A DNA stretch of 64,000 nucleotides from Pagrus major. Lineage: Eukaryota > Chordata > Actinopteri > Spariformes > Sparidae. Below, one piece after another: positions 25,961-49,300 of this stretch. How positions within the stretch are numbered: the first letter of the stretch is position 1; the number at the start of each line of letters is the position of its first letter. The translations under genes and the position numbers were made by a program. Under the pieces are notes generated by a model. It did no database searches. It had not been told where the DNA came from and worked only from the letters and a program-made list of their open reading frames with translations. The DNA lies in the NCBI RefSeq assembly GCF_040436345.1, contig NC_133230.1, forward strand, positions 20,222,197 through 20,286,196. Direction: 5' to 3'.

Positions 25961-26006
25961 GCCCCGCCCCCTTAAAAAAAACGTCACAGCTCGTGACTAT
26001 AAATTA
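25961..26006 (+). promoter_or_regulatory. tgfb3: tgfb3 core promoter: GC box, CRE half-site, TATA box
   Basis: GCCCCGCCCC (25961-25970) is an Sp1-type GC box, ACGTCAC (25981-25987) a CRE half-site, and CTATAAATTA contains a TATA box at 25998-26003. The transcription start is inferred near 26025-26035, giving a leader of about 0.42 kb. The human TGFB3 promoter is known to be TATA-containing with a proximal CRE that controls basal and cAMP-induced transcription, so the arrangement supports orthology. Confidence 0.75.
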
Positions 26007-26095
26007 TGAGTGAGAGTGGAGAGCGCTCGAGTGTGTTTGTGGCTGGACTGCAGGGAGATAGCAGCGAGGCGCACTGACTCCATAAGCACAAGTGG

Positions 26096-26411
26096 ATGGA
26101 AGGAGCCCAATGCGATGGAGAAACTGAAAACTGAGGAAGGAGAGAAGAGATGCTCGCATGAGACAAGAGGGAATGAAGAGTAGGATAAGCAGTTTTAATG
26201 AAGAGTTGAGATTGTTATCCAAAACAAAAACAAACAAACAAAAAATGGCACGGATTTTCTCCCATGCGAATGCGCATTTGGCAAAGATGACATAGCACTT
26301 GAGAAAATGGGAATCCTCCAGGAACAGAACTCACTCACGACCTGAATGAAAAGAGAAAAGGGATCCTGTTTCAGATCGGAATTTAGTTTTGTTCTGTCTT
26401 CTTTTACTTGA
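26096..26411 (+). promoter_or_regulatory. tgfb3: Array of upstream ORFs in the tgfb3 leader
   Basis: Between the inferred start site and the main ATG I count at least eight ATG-initiated ORFs: 26096-26134, 26115-26183, 26150-26161, 26158-26295 (45 codons), 26198-26209, 26264-26290, 26307-26345 and 26346-26411. The last two abut exactly (TGA directly followed by ATG). None overlaps the main start at 26448. The human TGFB3 leader is known to carry many upstream ATGs that repress translation. Confidence 0.7.
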
Positions 26412-26447
26412 CAAGCCTCAGTTTGTGAGCGGAACGCAGAGTGAAAT

Positions 26448-37358
<10,911 letters not shown>

Positions 37359-37980
37359 GCGTCTGAGGCTTCAGGGCCCTGCGAGAGACATGGGATGTGA
37401 CGGCTCCCAGCACTACTCAGGAGCGGGTATGAGGGGTTAGAGGGGGGCGTGGTACAGTTCGTCCTCCATGAGTACCTCCGACCCCTGCTTCAGCCTTCGC
37501 CGGAGCTCTCTCTCTCGAAAGATGCAGTCCACCACTCTCCTCTAAAATCATTGGCAGCATTTACAAAGAAGACTTGTCAAACACCACTCCACTAACGCTC
37601 TCAAACCCATCAGACCTCTTCAAGAATCGCCTCGTCTCTCATGTTTTTATTTTTAATACTCCAGCATTTTGAAGAGCCTGTACCTCAGTGTTACATAACG
37701 TCGGTATTCAAAGCCCAATGAAAGAGAAACAGAATTGTCTTGCAATGACCACTGCATTCTTAAAGACGTAAAGTAATTGCAGTCAAAAAGAGAAAACGAC
37801 GGGGAACGCAGACTGAACTCAGCATGATAGGAATATGCCAAAGAGAGCAACACAGGACACCTTCGAACGTCCGAGCTGGAAGCTGACGCTGTGCACGCCA
37901 CAGCTCCTGACACTGTTTGTTTAGGATTAAATGCTGTTAAATAAAAATGACCTTAGGAAAATAAAAAAGAAAGCAAACAT
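37359..37980 (+). other. tgfb3: tgfb3 3' UTR (inferred)
   Basis: From the stop codon to just past the first poly(A) signals, about 0.6 kb. A longer alternative UTR cannot be excluded. Confidence 0.55.
37940..37965 (+). terminator. tgfb3: Candidate poly(A) signals of tgfb3
   Basis: AATAAA at 37940-37945 and again at 37960-37965, about 0.6 kb past the stop. These are the first canonical hexamers downstream. Confidence 0.6.
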
Positions 37981-38064
37981 GCTGGAAACCAACCTTTATT
38001 TCAAAGTAGTATTTCCATGGTTATGTTTACCTCTGTAATACAACAGCATGGTGATTCCAGGGAT

Positions 38065-38085
38065 TGTTTTGTTTTGTTTTGTTTT
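38065..38085. repeat. (GTTTT)n short tandem
   Basis: Four GTTTT units plus flanking T residues. Confidence 0.85.
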
Positions 38086-38279
38086 ACAGTGAAGCCTTTC
38101 TGTTGTATGAGACGATGTATGTCACTAAGTGAACACTTAAACTAGATCACGAACTGTAAATGTTTTTCTTATTACTCTTGGAAACACCTTTTTTTAATTA
38201 AAAAATGGACAGTTGGATAGATTTGTTCTATTTTCATCTTTTCTGTTTTTAGTATATATTTTAGAGCTCTTAATTTTTA

Positions 38280-38944
38280 AAGGGAAAGTTCAATGCAAAT
38301 CAAAAAAACATTTTTTCCTCTTGCCTGTAGTGCTATGTATCCATCGAGCTTGTTTATACCATAAGGGAACTAGATGGCACTCAAATAATACATTTGACAA
38401 ACTGAACAGCAATGTCTCCTTCCAGAAATCATGACTTAGTTACTCCAGATAATCCACAGACCTCGTTGACAGCAGTTTCATGTAGGAACTATTTTATTTC
38501 TACCGAACTACACCCGCCAACAGTATCACTGAGCGGAAGGATGCTCATGGACGAGGCACTGTAGGGATATTAGTGTCTTTCCTCTGGGCTGAGCTGTAAT
38601 GTTAGCAAGCTTAATCAGCTTAGCTAGTTAGCCTCTCTTCCATTAGGGAGCTGCACAATTCCTTTCTGAGCAGTAATATGGAAAGAAAATACTTCCTCCA
38701 TGAAATTTCTCACAACAAGGTCTGTGGATTATCTTGAATAACCGGGTCAGGATTTCAGGGAAGAGAGCTTTGAGCACCACAAGATGAGTGCCATCTTGTT
38801 CCATTATATTTAAGAGAAGGCAGACATCTCTACGGCCGATATCTCCAAAACTCTGCAACTCACACCAAAACAATCTAGATGGACAAATGGCACTACCAGT
38901 AAGAGAAATATATGGATTTTTCATTTTTGGGTGAACTGTTCCTT
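38280..38944. mobile_element. Foldback MITE with long inverted arms
   Basis: Ends AAGGGAAAGTTCA (left) and the complement of AAGGAACAGTTCACCCAAAA (right), each flanked by TA, compatible with a Tc1/mariner-type TA target. The inner arms are also inverted copies: AGATGGCACTC, GATAATCCACAGACC and TTTCATG on the plus strand at 38.37-38.49 kb recur in the same order on the minus strand at 38.69-38.80 kb. No transposase frame. About 665 bp in total. Confidence 0.82.
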
Positions 38945-41900
38945 TAAAGGTAACAGCATAAATTTGGTAACCAAAGTGAAAAGAAAAATCCAAATCCAGT
39001 CATTGAAAACTTCCAGTGTACATCATGTGTGGGGAACAAATACATCTACTAACATGATCAGCATGTTTTACTTTTTTCGAGGTCTTCCATTCCCATGTTG
39101 TTTCATACAGACTGCCAAGATGATTCCATAAAATATTACATTTCCATGCATGTGTGTTGTGAACAATCAGCAGATTAACAGATTAAATGCCTGACTGTAA
39201 ACAACAGGAGAATATACACACTGATTTGGATTCTACTGTTGGATTCTTGTAACACAGCATGCACTGGCATTAACAGCAGTAAATCCACAACATCACTACA
39301 AAAAAATACCATCAAGTAAGTGTCTTAAAACCAGTTCTGTTGTACTGCATTGAAATCACAATCTGTGCAAAATCATCCTGATGAGAATCATCAGTTGATA
39401 TGAAAAAGACATGCATGAAATTCAAGTATTTCTGACAAAGACATCATAAACATATGCTGAATCTCTTGATATATAACAGATATGTTTTATTCTATTAACA
39501 CGCCCTGAGTGAACTCACTACATGGTCCCAAGCAACAGAATATCCACAAGGACATTGTCTGCTGGTGCAGCATTAACCTTCATTGTAGGCAAGGCTGTGC
39601 ATAACCATAATTCCTCTTTATGTTATGCTTTGAGCTACAGAACCGGCCGAAAAAGGCCTTTTGGTAAACACTAAATATATACTGATGCAATAACAATAAT
39701 TTATTTCATTTTAAAATTAAATGTGGTCCATCCGAGGACAACAACAACATCTCAACAGTTTACAGTAACAATCACAAGCCAACTATATTGTTGATAAAAC
39801 TTCCTGGCATCAGGGTTACATCGTCAAGGGCGAAAGGCTGCCTTTTCATATTCGAGCTCTAAAACTCACAATTTCCTTTTTTTCAGCCTAAAGGATGTTT
39901 TACTCTAGCACATTCTTAGGCAATGGCCATAGAGTGTGATTTGGCAGAAATTTGGCTTCAAACAAGGGCCAGGAGTTGGAGTGTCTGATGCCAGAAGCCA
40001 CACGTGAAAGAAACTTCTTCATATGAGTGAGGGAGAGAAGCTGCACAGGCAACCTCTACAAAACCTTTCATTAGCAAAACCCCATCTTACCTGTTTGTGT
40101 AACTTTATAGGAAGTAAAAAGTCGACATGAATGGCTCGCGGTGCACATGCCATTCATGCATGAGTAAAGAATAAATTGTTGAATCCCGTATGTAAAATGC
40201 CACTGGGGCATTGAAGAACCATCTGCTGAAGGCTATCTGTCAGTGAAATCTCTCTGTGGCATCAGTAGAATGGAGAGAATGAGGGCGCACAACTGTTGGT
40301 ATATAGACTGAGTAAAGCCAAGAGGGATGAGGGGAAGGGGGAGAAGGGGGGAGAGGAGAACTGAAAAGGCCAACTGATGTTGAGCTGCGCAACAAAATCC
40401 CGACCTGCGTCAAAGCTGGGCATTCCTGGCCTCGCCGACCATCCTCTCGCATGTCTGTGGCTGTATCGCCGAGAAGTTAATAGGGCCCTGTTCGATGTCT
40501 GGCATGCTTTCATGTGCTGCTGTTGTCCTTTCCCAGAATACACCTCTGTGAGGATGTAGTTACATGCAGAGACACCTGTCAGGCCAGCAGAGGGGCAGGA
40601 CGGGCCTCTGGTTGCCTTCCTGTCATCTGTGAGCGGGTTGCTGACCCTGGAACAGCTTGTGGTACACAGAAAGACCTGGGAAGGGATGGATAAAAGTCAA
40701 GTTACTAAAAAGAAGAAGAAGGGCAGCACAAGGTTTTCCCAACAGAAGAGTTTTTACGTAAAAAAATACACTAAACCCCTCCTGGTGAATGTTTTGTTGA
40801 TCTTTTTAATCATTCATGGTCCCCAGCAGATCTGCTCGCTCATCTCAGTGCTTGGCCTTTTGTCCTGCTATCCCCCCTTGACTTCTCATCCCATCGGCTG
40901 GCACGCGGCCAGCTATCCAGTAGAAAAGGCATTCCAAGTACAGTTAGAGCTGCCGTGTTTGTGCTCCCAAACAGTATTCCCTTTCATTCCCTCTCTGCAA
41001 ACTCTGTTTATTTTTGTGCTCTTTTACACCGTGGGGCCTGACTGAGCTGGAGAACGAAAACATCTCCCCGACTTCCAATCCGATGACATGACCGCTGGAA
41101 GCAGCTTCCTCTAGCTCAGCAAAAGGAAGATAAAAGGACAATATTCCTTCTAACGTGTCACGCTCCAAATGACATTTCTTACTAGAAATGATGTCAACAG
41201 TTTGTGCAATGGTGTGGAACAGAAGTTAGATAACAGCACAATCAGTTATCTAAATTTATCATTTTAGGATCTTTGCAACTTACTTAGAAAATCATTCACT
41301 GTTGTTATTACATACTTTTAATCTTATCGAGTTGTATCTTACCTAGTACATTTTCAAAGAACGGTGATTCACAGACTAAAAAGGTGTATCTGTTTCGAAT
41401 AAAACATCCAATAACTTACATAATACATCTGAAAAGGGGATGACAGCCAATAACTACCTTCCTTTCCCAACAAGGCATCACACAGTCTTATTTTGACAGA
41501 GAGAGAGGCCTAAGCTATCCGTCCTGACATGATCAGACGCCCATTAAAATGGCACAAGTGCAGCATTCATTTCCTCCTCAAACTGAAAGCCATAAATCTC
41601 CTCAGTCAGCAGCTGCGGAGCCCTGAGAACTTCAAGAAAGCTTCAAGGGAAGCATTGTAAAACACATGTGGCCGATATAATCTAGGTTTGTAGGCTTTGA
41701 TAGGTCCTCATCAAAACCCCTCCCCTCGAGCCAACACAGAAGAAGCAGAGAAGGAAAAGGGGGGAAACAGGGTGAGCAAGCAGGAACAGTTTTCAGAGGA
41801 TAAAGGGAGAGTTGTACGAGCAAAGAGAGGAAGAGATTAAGAGAGGAGAGAGATAAAGGGAGAGTGTGATTAATGATGGTTGACAGCTGATCATAGAGAA

Positions 41901-42339
41901 TGCTCTCCATTTGGACCTGGCTCTAACTCCCTGTCAGAGTCAATCAGGGGAACTCAGTCATCTCGCTACAAAGGTACACTGGGTAGGCAGAAAGACCTGA
42001 CGCACAAAGACTGTGACCCTTTTAATAACACCCCCCTCCCTCCACAGCACTACACTGACTCTCTGTTCAACTCCCAGTCCCATTCATGGTTGCTAACTGG
42101 TTTTTTGTACTGGGATTTTTCTTCTTCTTTAGTTCAGACATTCATTTTTTAAGTCAGGAGTGAAGCATCTCCCCCACCCTTTGCGCCCTGAACGACGGAA
42201 AAAATGCATTCATGAAATTCAGAAGCTTCTCCCAACGGATCCAGTTACAGTAATTGATGAGTTTATAAGATGTTTGTTAACCTAAGCCAGCCTCCATAGT
42301 CTGGGGGGAAGAGGGAGAATGAAAAGAAATGTTCTGGTT

Positions 42340-42361
42340 ACACACACACACACACACACAC
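42340..42361. repeat. (AC)n microsatellite
   Basis: About 11 AC units in the tgfb3-ttll5 intergenic region. Confidence 0.95.
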
Positions 42362-43302
42362 TCATTTTAGAGCGGGGAGGTGCACAGCTACTGTGTTTTT
42401 CCGACAAGCTGATCCCTGGGACGACTCGGCTGTGACACTCACGTGATGTGATGAATAGTATGATCCGTGTAGTAGGTCTGTGGAAAAAGCCCTTGATCAG
42501 GCAAACGTGTGCATCAGCGCAAACTGCTTAATATCACTGTTACTGCAATAAGCCCAACACTTTGCTCAGGATGGAAAGAGTTGTGGAAATAGGGCAGGAT
42601 GACAGGGCGCACGTGAGTGCATCCACCCACAATTGGAGTTCATTGCTCATAATAAACGGAGCAAAGTCTGAGCTGTATTTTTCATTCTCTCAGTGTGATT
42701 TCTGGGGCACGACTGGACAGCCCTTTTGGCGGACGGACAGTAATTACGACTGCGTAGGAATGACCAACAGATGGGAATGCCCAAACCGTTCCCATCACTG
42801 GATCTCATTACAGAAGGAAGATGTCATCACTGTTAGGCCTCTTTATCCTTCAGCAGTAATCTGACCTCTACTCTGGGACACATAAAGACTATATGATCAA
42901 AAAGACATAATCCTGAACTGAAAAGTTTGTTTATACTCATTCAGATCTGGCTGCTTCATCTCTACTTGGCATGAACTCTTAAGAGGGTCATGGCACAAGC
43001 TATTGTAATGTAATAGCCAACAAAACCTCACTTGACTCTACTAACAAGGTTGTGATTTAAGTTTGAACACTATTCATCATTATGACAATGTAGTTATCTT
43101 TTACAGTGTGCAAAATGCATGTACAAATCCTGCACACCGCTGAGCGAGCACGAGCTGGCTAAAAATATCCAGTGGAGGTTATCAGTCCTCCCTGGGGAAT
43201 GTCCACTATGCCTGGCTGTGATCACTGACACTGGCATGGAGATGGGCAGACTACAGTACCGACAGGCCAAGTTGCAACACTGAACTGCAGCATCAGACCC
43301 AC

Positions 43303-43385
43303 CTGTTTGACCACAGATGGCTTTGTAGACTGTATGCTGGTCGCTGGACACACTTCCACTGGCTGAACTCTCTGCAGACATCTGC
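43303..43385 (-). CDS. ttll5: ttll5 last recognised exon (3' end uncertain)
   Basis: Starts after a CAACAG acceptor in phase 2 and reads [18 protein letters not shown] and onwards to ICGQT. Either a GTGGGT donor ends it at 43303 and a further exon lies downstream, or it reads through to TAA at 43094-43096, adding about 69 residues that do not look conserved. Confidence 0.7.
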
Positions 43386-46300
43386 CTGTTGATCAGACAC
43401 AGGATAAGAGTCAGTGAGGCGCAAACAGATCAAGTTATGGTGACAAACTGTATCCTTAAATGTTAGAACACCTCGTTATGGATTTATACCAGTGTATTGA
43501 TCTACTTAAGAGCTGAACTGTTATTTCTTCACATTATATGAGGTAAGAAGGGTTTACTTTGTGACATTTGTGCATTAAAATTGGAAAAAATGACTAGACC
43601 TTTGTTAAATATTTTGTTGAGTTGTGGACTTGTGGACCTGACTGTCATATAGAGTTTCCTCTTGCAGTGGTGGCTGTTGAACAACTCCTTTAACTTCACA
43701 ACAGCATCAAACTCCATCTTTTGTTTTCATTGTTTTGATAGAGAGAGCGCTATATGAAAAAAAGATGTCATCCTCTGACAGGAGAAAAGTGGCTTCAATT
43801 TCAAATATTCTCCCTGTATGTGCAGTCACTGGAGGCTAGTGGGGGTTAAGTGTTTACTGAGTGCCTCTCATGAGCTATTGTGACACGAAGGGGTCAAATT
43901 CCTGCTCCTCATCCTGGTGATGTGATTTTCACATTGGCAAGACTATTGTGGTGATTACTGGCTATGTGGACCTGCGGGCAAGGGCTACAGACAGAAAGGG
44001 CGTATACATCGTTTTTCATGAAGGGTGAATAGTCAGCGCGATAGTATATACTTTGTGTGTTTATCCCACAGGGCTTCATACAGAAGTCTGCAGATCACAG
44101 ACAAGGAATCACAAAGTCTTTTTCACGTAATCAAACAGCAAATACAGTGTTTTCCCAGAGTAAACCATTATTAGAAGTGGTGGGGCGTAGAGCAGGAGCA
44201 GACACGTCTGTAACCTTATACATTAAATCTGTTAAGCATTTTTTAGGGGGAACAATAAATAAAGCTTAGCTGGCATTAACCTCTCGCCCCAAACAGCAGC
44301 TTGCCAAAGGAGCATTAACAAGGTAATGAGGGTACACACTGCCTCCTTGTAAGGGGCTGCACAGTTGTTCTTTCATACCATTACACAACCACAAATAGAA
44401 CTGGCCCACTTTAAGCGTGGCATACCTCGACAGGAAGCGACTCCTTTCATATTGAAAGGAGGGGGAAAAAAAACTTGACCTCTGGGTTCTTCACATCACT
44501 TTCTTTGTCAACAGTCTCTCACTCTGTCACTTCAAGAGTCAGCCAGAAACACTGCAGGCGAGAACGAAATCTGAACTTGCAGTGTGTGGGGATGACATAT
44601 AAGCCTAAAGTTGAAAATTTCACACTGCTCACAGAGAGCTGAGGGACTTATGTAAACAGAGCTGATGTGCAGCTTTACTTTTGGGTGCATTCAGGTAGTA
44701 AGTATGTCTGACCGAGGGGGATAAAGTTTAACCATAAACACACGTTTGGCAGCTCCTGTGTGTATACAGTATCCCGTGAAAATAACTACTGTTGTGGCTG
44801 ATTAATAGGGAGCGAAAGCAGCAGCGTGGCTGACATTAATGGTGCTGCTGTAATTGTCACCCTATTAGTAATGCCACACGACAGCCTGGGTTTCCGCAGT
44901 TACAGCTGCGTCTAGCCAAACCTTGCAAACAAAATACCAAACAGGCTCATTTATTTGTGTTACAAATTGGTCCTTTCAAAGCCTTCACTGAAGTCATTCC
45001 ACTTTGAGTCGTTGCAGCCCCTCGGGTTGGCAGCTGCGGTATGTTGATAGACCAGAGAGCCCTGCCCTGTTGAGTGGATACCAACATGAGGCACATTTGC
45101 TTCAAGCAAGTGTACCGCATGTTAGCTGAGCTTAAAAATCAAAGGCACTCAGAAACCTTGCCAAGGCCCATTCAGCTTCTTTTAATCTTAAATAAAACTT
45201 AACGAGGACCACAGACCAATCACTGGACACGAGTCTGCAGTGTCAGACAGAGCCGATTGGACAGCCCTCTTGTAGGATTTCATCTTGCAGGCCTCCATGC
45301 AGAGGAAATCATTTGGCTGCATCGACAGAAATCGTCATCTCATTTCCTTTTCTAGACAAGACCAAAAACCAAATGTCATCCTGATAAACAGATTCAACTA
45401 AGAACTGTCAGTGATCATTAGTGGTGTATCACTACAGTTCAACAGCTGGCCAGAGGAAGGTGTTTGGGGGCCTAGATAACCTTGAACTGTTGAATACACC
45501 CAGCACAGTGATTCTATTATAAGTTGGAGGAGCTCAGGCCTACACTGGGATGCATTTCAGATGTGCCTCAATAACAGAGGTATTGAGTTGCCCCCTAAAA
45601 TGAGCGCTGGAAATAAAGGGAAGCAACTTATTATCCCACCATTCTCTGCGAACAATCATCTCCTTTCTCTTGGACGCAGTTTACATTTCTCTGTCATTCT
45701 TTCTTTTTCCCCTCTCTTTATTCTTTCATTTCATTGTTTCCATCCGTGCATTTTTGGTCCCGAAGCTTCCGTTTTTCCCACACTCTCCCCTGTCACACTG
45801 GTCGACCACAAAAATGCAGGACAGAGGAGAGTGTGAGGGGGCTCTGGAATTCCACATGCGGAGGGTAAACACAGCCACTGCCAGGAAGACACACACACAG
45901 GAGCAAACACAGCACCTACCCGGCTGCCCTAACCTATTCTACAACCCCTGCGCTGCTCCACTGCCCTCTTAACTCTTTGCATGCCAGGTGTAGTCAGCCC
46001 AGTGGAGTAAGATGACTGAATGTAACACGTCAGCAGAGCGAGGGCTTGGCTCGGCACTACCTGCTACACTCAACTCAACTCTTTACAGTGTCAGCAGGAC
46101 TGTGAAGTTTCAATTAATGAATTCAGTTACAGAGGGGAATAGAGTGTAAAATATCATGCCTGTTTAACATAGAGTACACATCTGTTTGATCACCACATAT
46201 GAGGGATAATTGCAAAGAGTTATTTTAGGGATATATTATAAAAGAAAACTGTCCAACATATTGATAACCAAATTATTTTAGTCCCCAAACTTCCAGTATC

Positions 46301-49300
46301 CCTTACTCACAATAAAAACTGTTCCAATTGAGTTCTGGCCTCGTTTCTACACAGTTTTGTTTTGTGTCCTTAATTACAAAATGATGCCCCTGGTGTTCAA
46401 GGTGAGGCAAAGCATTTATTCCAAGGATGGATGGAAACGGCAGTGCATACATGAGAGAGAAGTTATTTCCTCTGTTTTTAGTTGCATGGAGCATTATCGA
46501 GACAGAAACAGGACCAGTAATGCATGGTGAAAGATATGTGAGGTTGGCCTGCCAGGTGTGTCATCAGTTTTGTGAAATATTTCGGTACTTGTGCGATTTG
46601 GCGACCCCCCACAGTTTCTGAGTGCAACACCACTGTTGTGAATACAAATTCCAGCTCTGGAACAATTTGTCAGACGCAGTGTAGGTGCTGACTACAAACA
46701 AAACTCATTACGTCATAACAACGTTATGTCTTGACAACTTGTATCCTGAGGTAAACATGTATGTAACACTGTGATCCTACCCTCTTACTGAGGTTACATA
46801 GTGCAGAAACAAGTGATGGGGGGCAGAGTGGCTGAGACAGAGACACCATTCACCATATTACAAGATACTGTACCATCATAATGATTTTGAACCTGTTCTA
46901 TTAGGGTAAAAAAGTTACATAATGTTGCTTTAAAAGACGTATGACAAACATAGCTAGCATGCTAAGATGTTAGCTAAATAGGCCGTGGAAATTTTCATTG
47001 AGAAATAATGTGTATATTACGCTATAATATCTTAATCAGAGGGAGTTCTCTAACACATCGGAGATCACGTAGGTTTCCATAGGAAGGAATACATTTCGGG
47101 TTGCACACAGGGCAATGTGGAAATGAGGCATCAGAGGGCTGTGAGGAGCCCTTTACCACTGCAACAGCGTGCTTTAAACAAGCAATGTGCCCTGATCACA
47201 AAGGCTTGCTGTTGTTGTGTAATTTGGCCAGATGTTGCAGTAATAAAGTCATAAAGTAATTGGGGGAAATAGCTGGCAGTTCAGCCCTCTTTCACTCCTT
47301 TCCTTTTATTTGCCCTTCTGCGCTCTTCAGCTTATCTCCAAACCAAACAGGATTTAAACAGCGCTTGGAGCCCGGGCCCTTCCACTGAACCACGTTCTGT
47401 TTACGGTTCAGGCAGAAATCAGGCCTGTGATGAGGTTGTTTACTGAACAGGCAGATACACCCCGCGGCCAAAAGACTGGGAGCACTCACACTACACACAT
47501 TTTCTTCCTCTCATTAGCATTAGTTGTGTCCTTTTGAACTCACCAAACCCCATGCACTTTGCCTCGATCCACAAGCAGTGGCCAATCAATGCCACCCCAC
47601 TGCAATCAACTTAATGTGCTATACATTAGATAGTGACTTCATCAAGCTATCAGCTATAGTGGATTTAATTAGCACAAGGAATCAGAGAGAAGTACTGTAA
47701 ATCAGCAATAAATGCATTCAGTTGCAAGGCTGTTTCTTACTTGATGAGGCGCTTTCTTGCATTTTTCCTGATCTGTCCCTCTCTGGCATCGCTGGGTGGT
47801 TTTGGGGCGAGAACAGGACTAACACAGGTTTGGACGTGGCTGTGGCCATGACTGTGACTGGGCCGAACATGAAAGCTGGGTGGAGGGCAGTTGGATGAGT
47901 CTGTGGGAGCCTGGGAGTGTGGAGCAGTTGTCTGGTCTGGAAACTGAGCCTAAGAAACAAGAAAGGAAACTGTTAATTAGGGTCAATGTAACTCAGACAA
48001 CAAACTTCACCTTTATCAACTAAGTTTGCCATGATGACTTCTGTTGTAGTGTTAACACACAATTTTGACCCAAGAACAAGTGTACTTGCTGAACCCATGT
48101 GATATTTGCTGTCTACAACAGCAATTGAGCTAAAAGCAGGTATTCAAACAGGTGTCAGAATAGATAATGCACAGAAATTATTTGATTTAAATGTATATTA
48201 CTTTCATCACTACAATCTCCCAAAGCCTTATCAATGGTACAAAAATATGTTTAATTTTGAACAAAAATGAAACACATTTAGGTTGGTTTGTGTTACTTTG
48301 GTGAATCCGCACTAACACTTTAAAACGCTAAAGTCACAGAACAACACAAACTAATTAACCAATCGAAGCAGGGGTGAACCAGCAACTTCTGTGCTCTGCA
48401 AGGTAAAATGACGGTTCTTGTCAAAAGAGTTTGGTGGCTTTAAAGAGAGCATAGATGGCTATAATGGCTTCAATATTCTAAATATAAGGTATTTTTTTAA
48501 GGTGGCTTAAATATGTGTTGCTGCTGCCCTTGGCCACAGCAGTATATTGCTTAGTTTCTGTGACAGGGCTACAGCTGCTTCTCCAAACTGGGGGTGTGCT
48601 GACTGTCATCTACTGAAGGTAATACCTATGGATGAGTACCTCAAACTACTTATCAACTGCAGTATTTAGGACAAAATAAAATCAAACCCAATTCCAAAAG
48701 AGGAATAAGGAGGCGCAATCACATTTGGAATGGGTCAGTCATGGGAAAAATATGTGATCTCTGATCATTAAGGTGAAGTGCTTGACATGACTTATTGCAG
48801 ATATATTAATGAAATGCCATCCAGTATCAAAACAAGCTCAACATTTTTTTGCAGTTGGCTGCAGCGAGGAGCAAATTCTTCACATTATTTATTTGTTTGT
48901 ACAAGATCTCTTCAAAGGCTGTGGAAGAGGGAAAATACTGTTTTAGTTCTGACATAATATTTTAGAGCCACATTTCACTCTGTCCTTGCAGAGCAGGGGA
49001 ATGCTTTGCATACATTCCTATCACAGCTCATGCCAATGCTATTTTCTCCGCGGCTTTATACGGCTATCTAACAAGCTAATGGTTTTCCAGCGTCACAGTG
49101 CAGCCGTTCAAAGTGCCGGCAGTGTGACAAGGGAGTATCTGATGTAATTTGTGTGCTGATAAATGAGAAGCTGAGTTTCCAGGTTGCGAGGCCTATGGCC
49201 GCAATTCAGTTTGAGCGAGACCAGGAAGGGCACCTTTCTTTGGCTGCCAGGTGGCCCGGGGCCAAGCCTGTGGAGGAGCCGTGCAGTCTGCACCCAGTAA

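Larger units (their letters stand above)
37981..43093. other. Tail-to-tail intergenic region between tgfb3 and ttll5
   Basis: Holds a (TTTTG)n tract (38065-38085), a foldback MITE (38280-38944) and AT-rich sequence. Some of its right part may be ttll5 3' UTR or an unrecognised last ttll5 exon. No other gene seen. Confidence 0.6.

Noticed and set aside
43094..43302. Read-through of the last ttll5 exon as certain coding sequence
   Set aside because: A usable GTGGGT donor occurs at 43302-43297 and the extra residues do not resemble TTLL5, so I left the extension out of the CDS coordinates.
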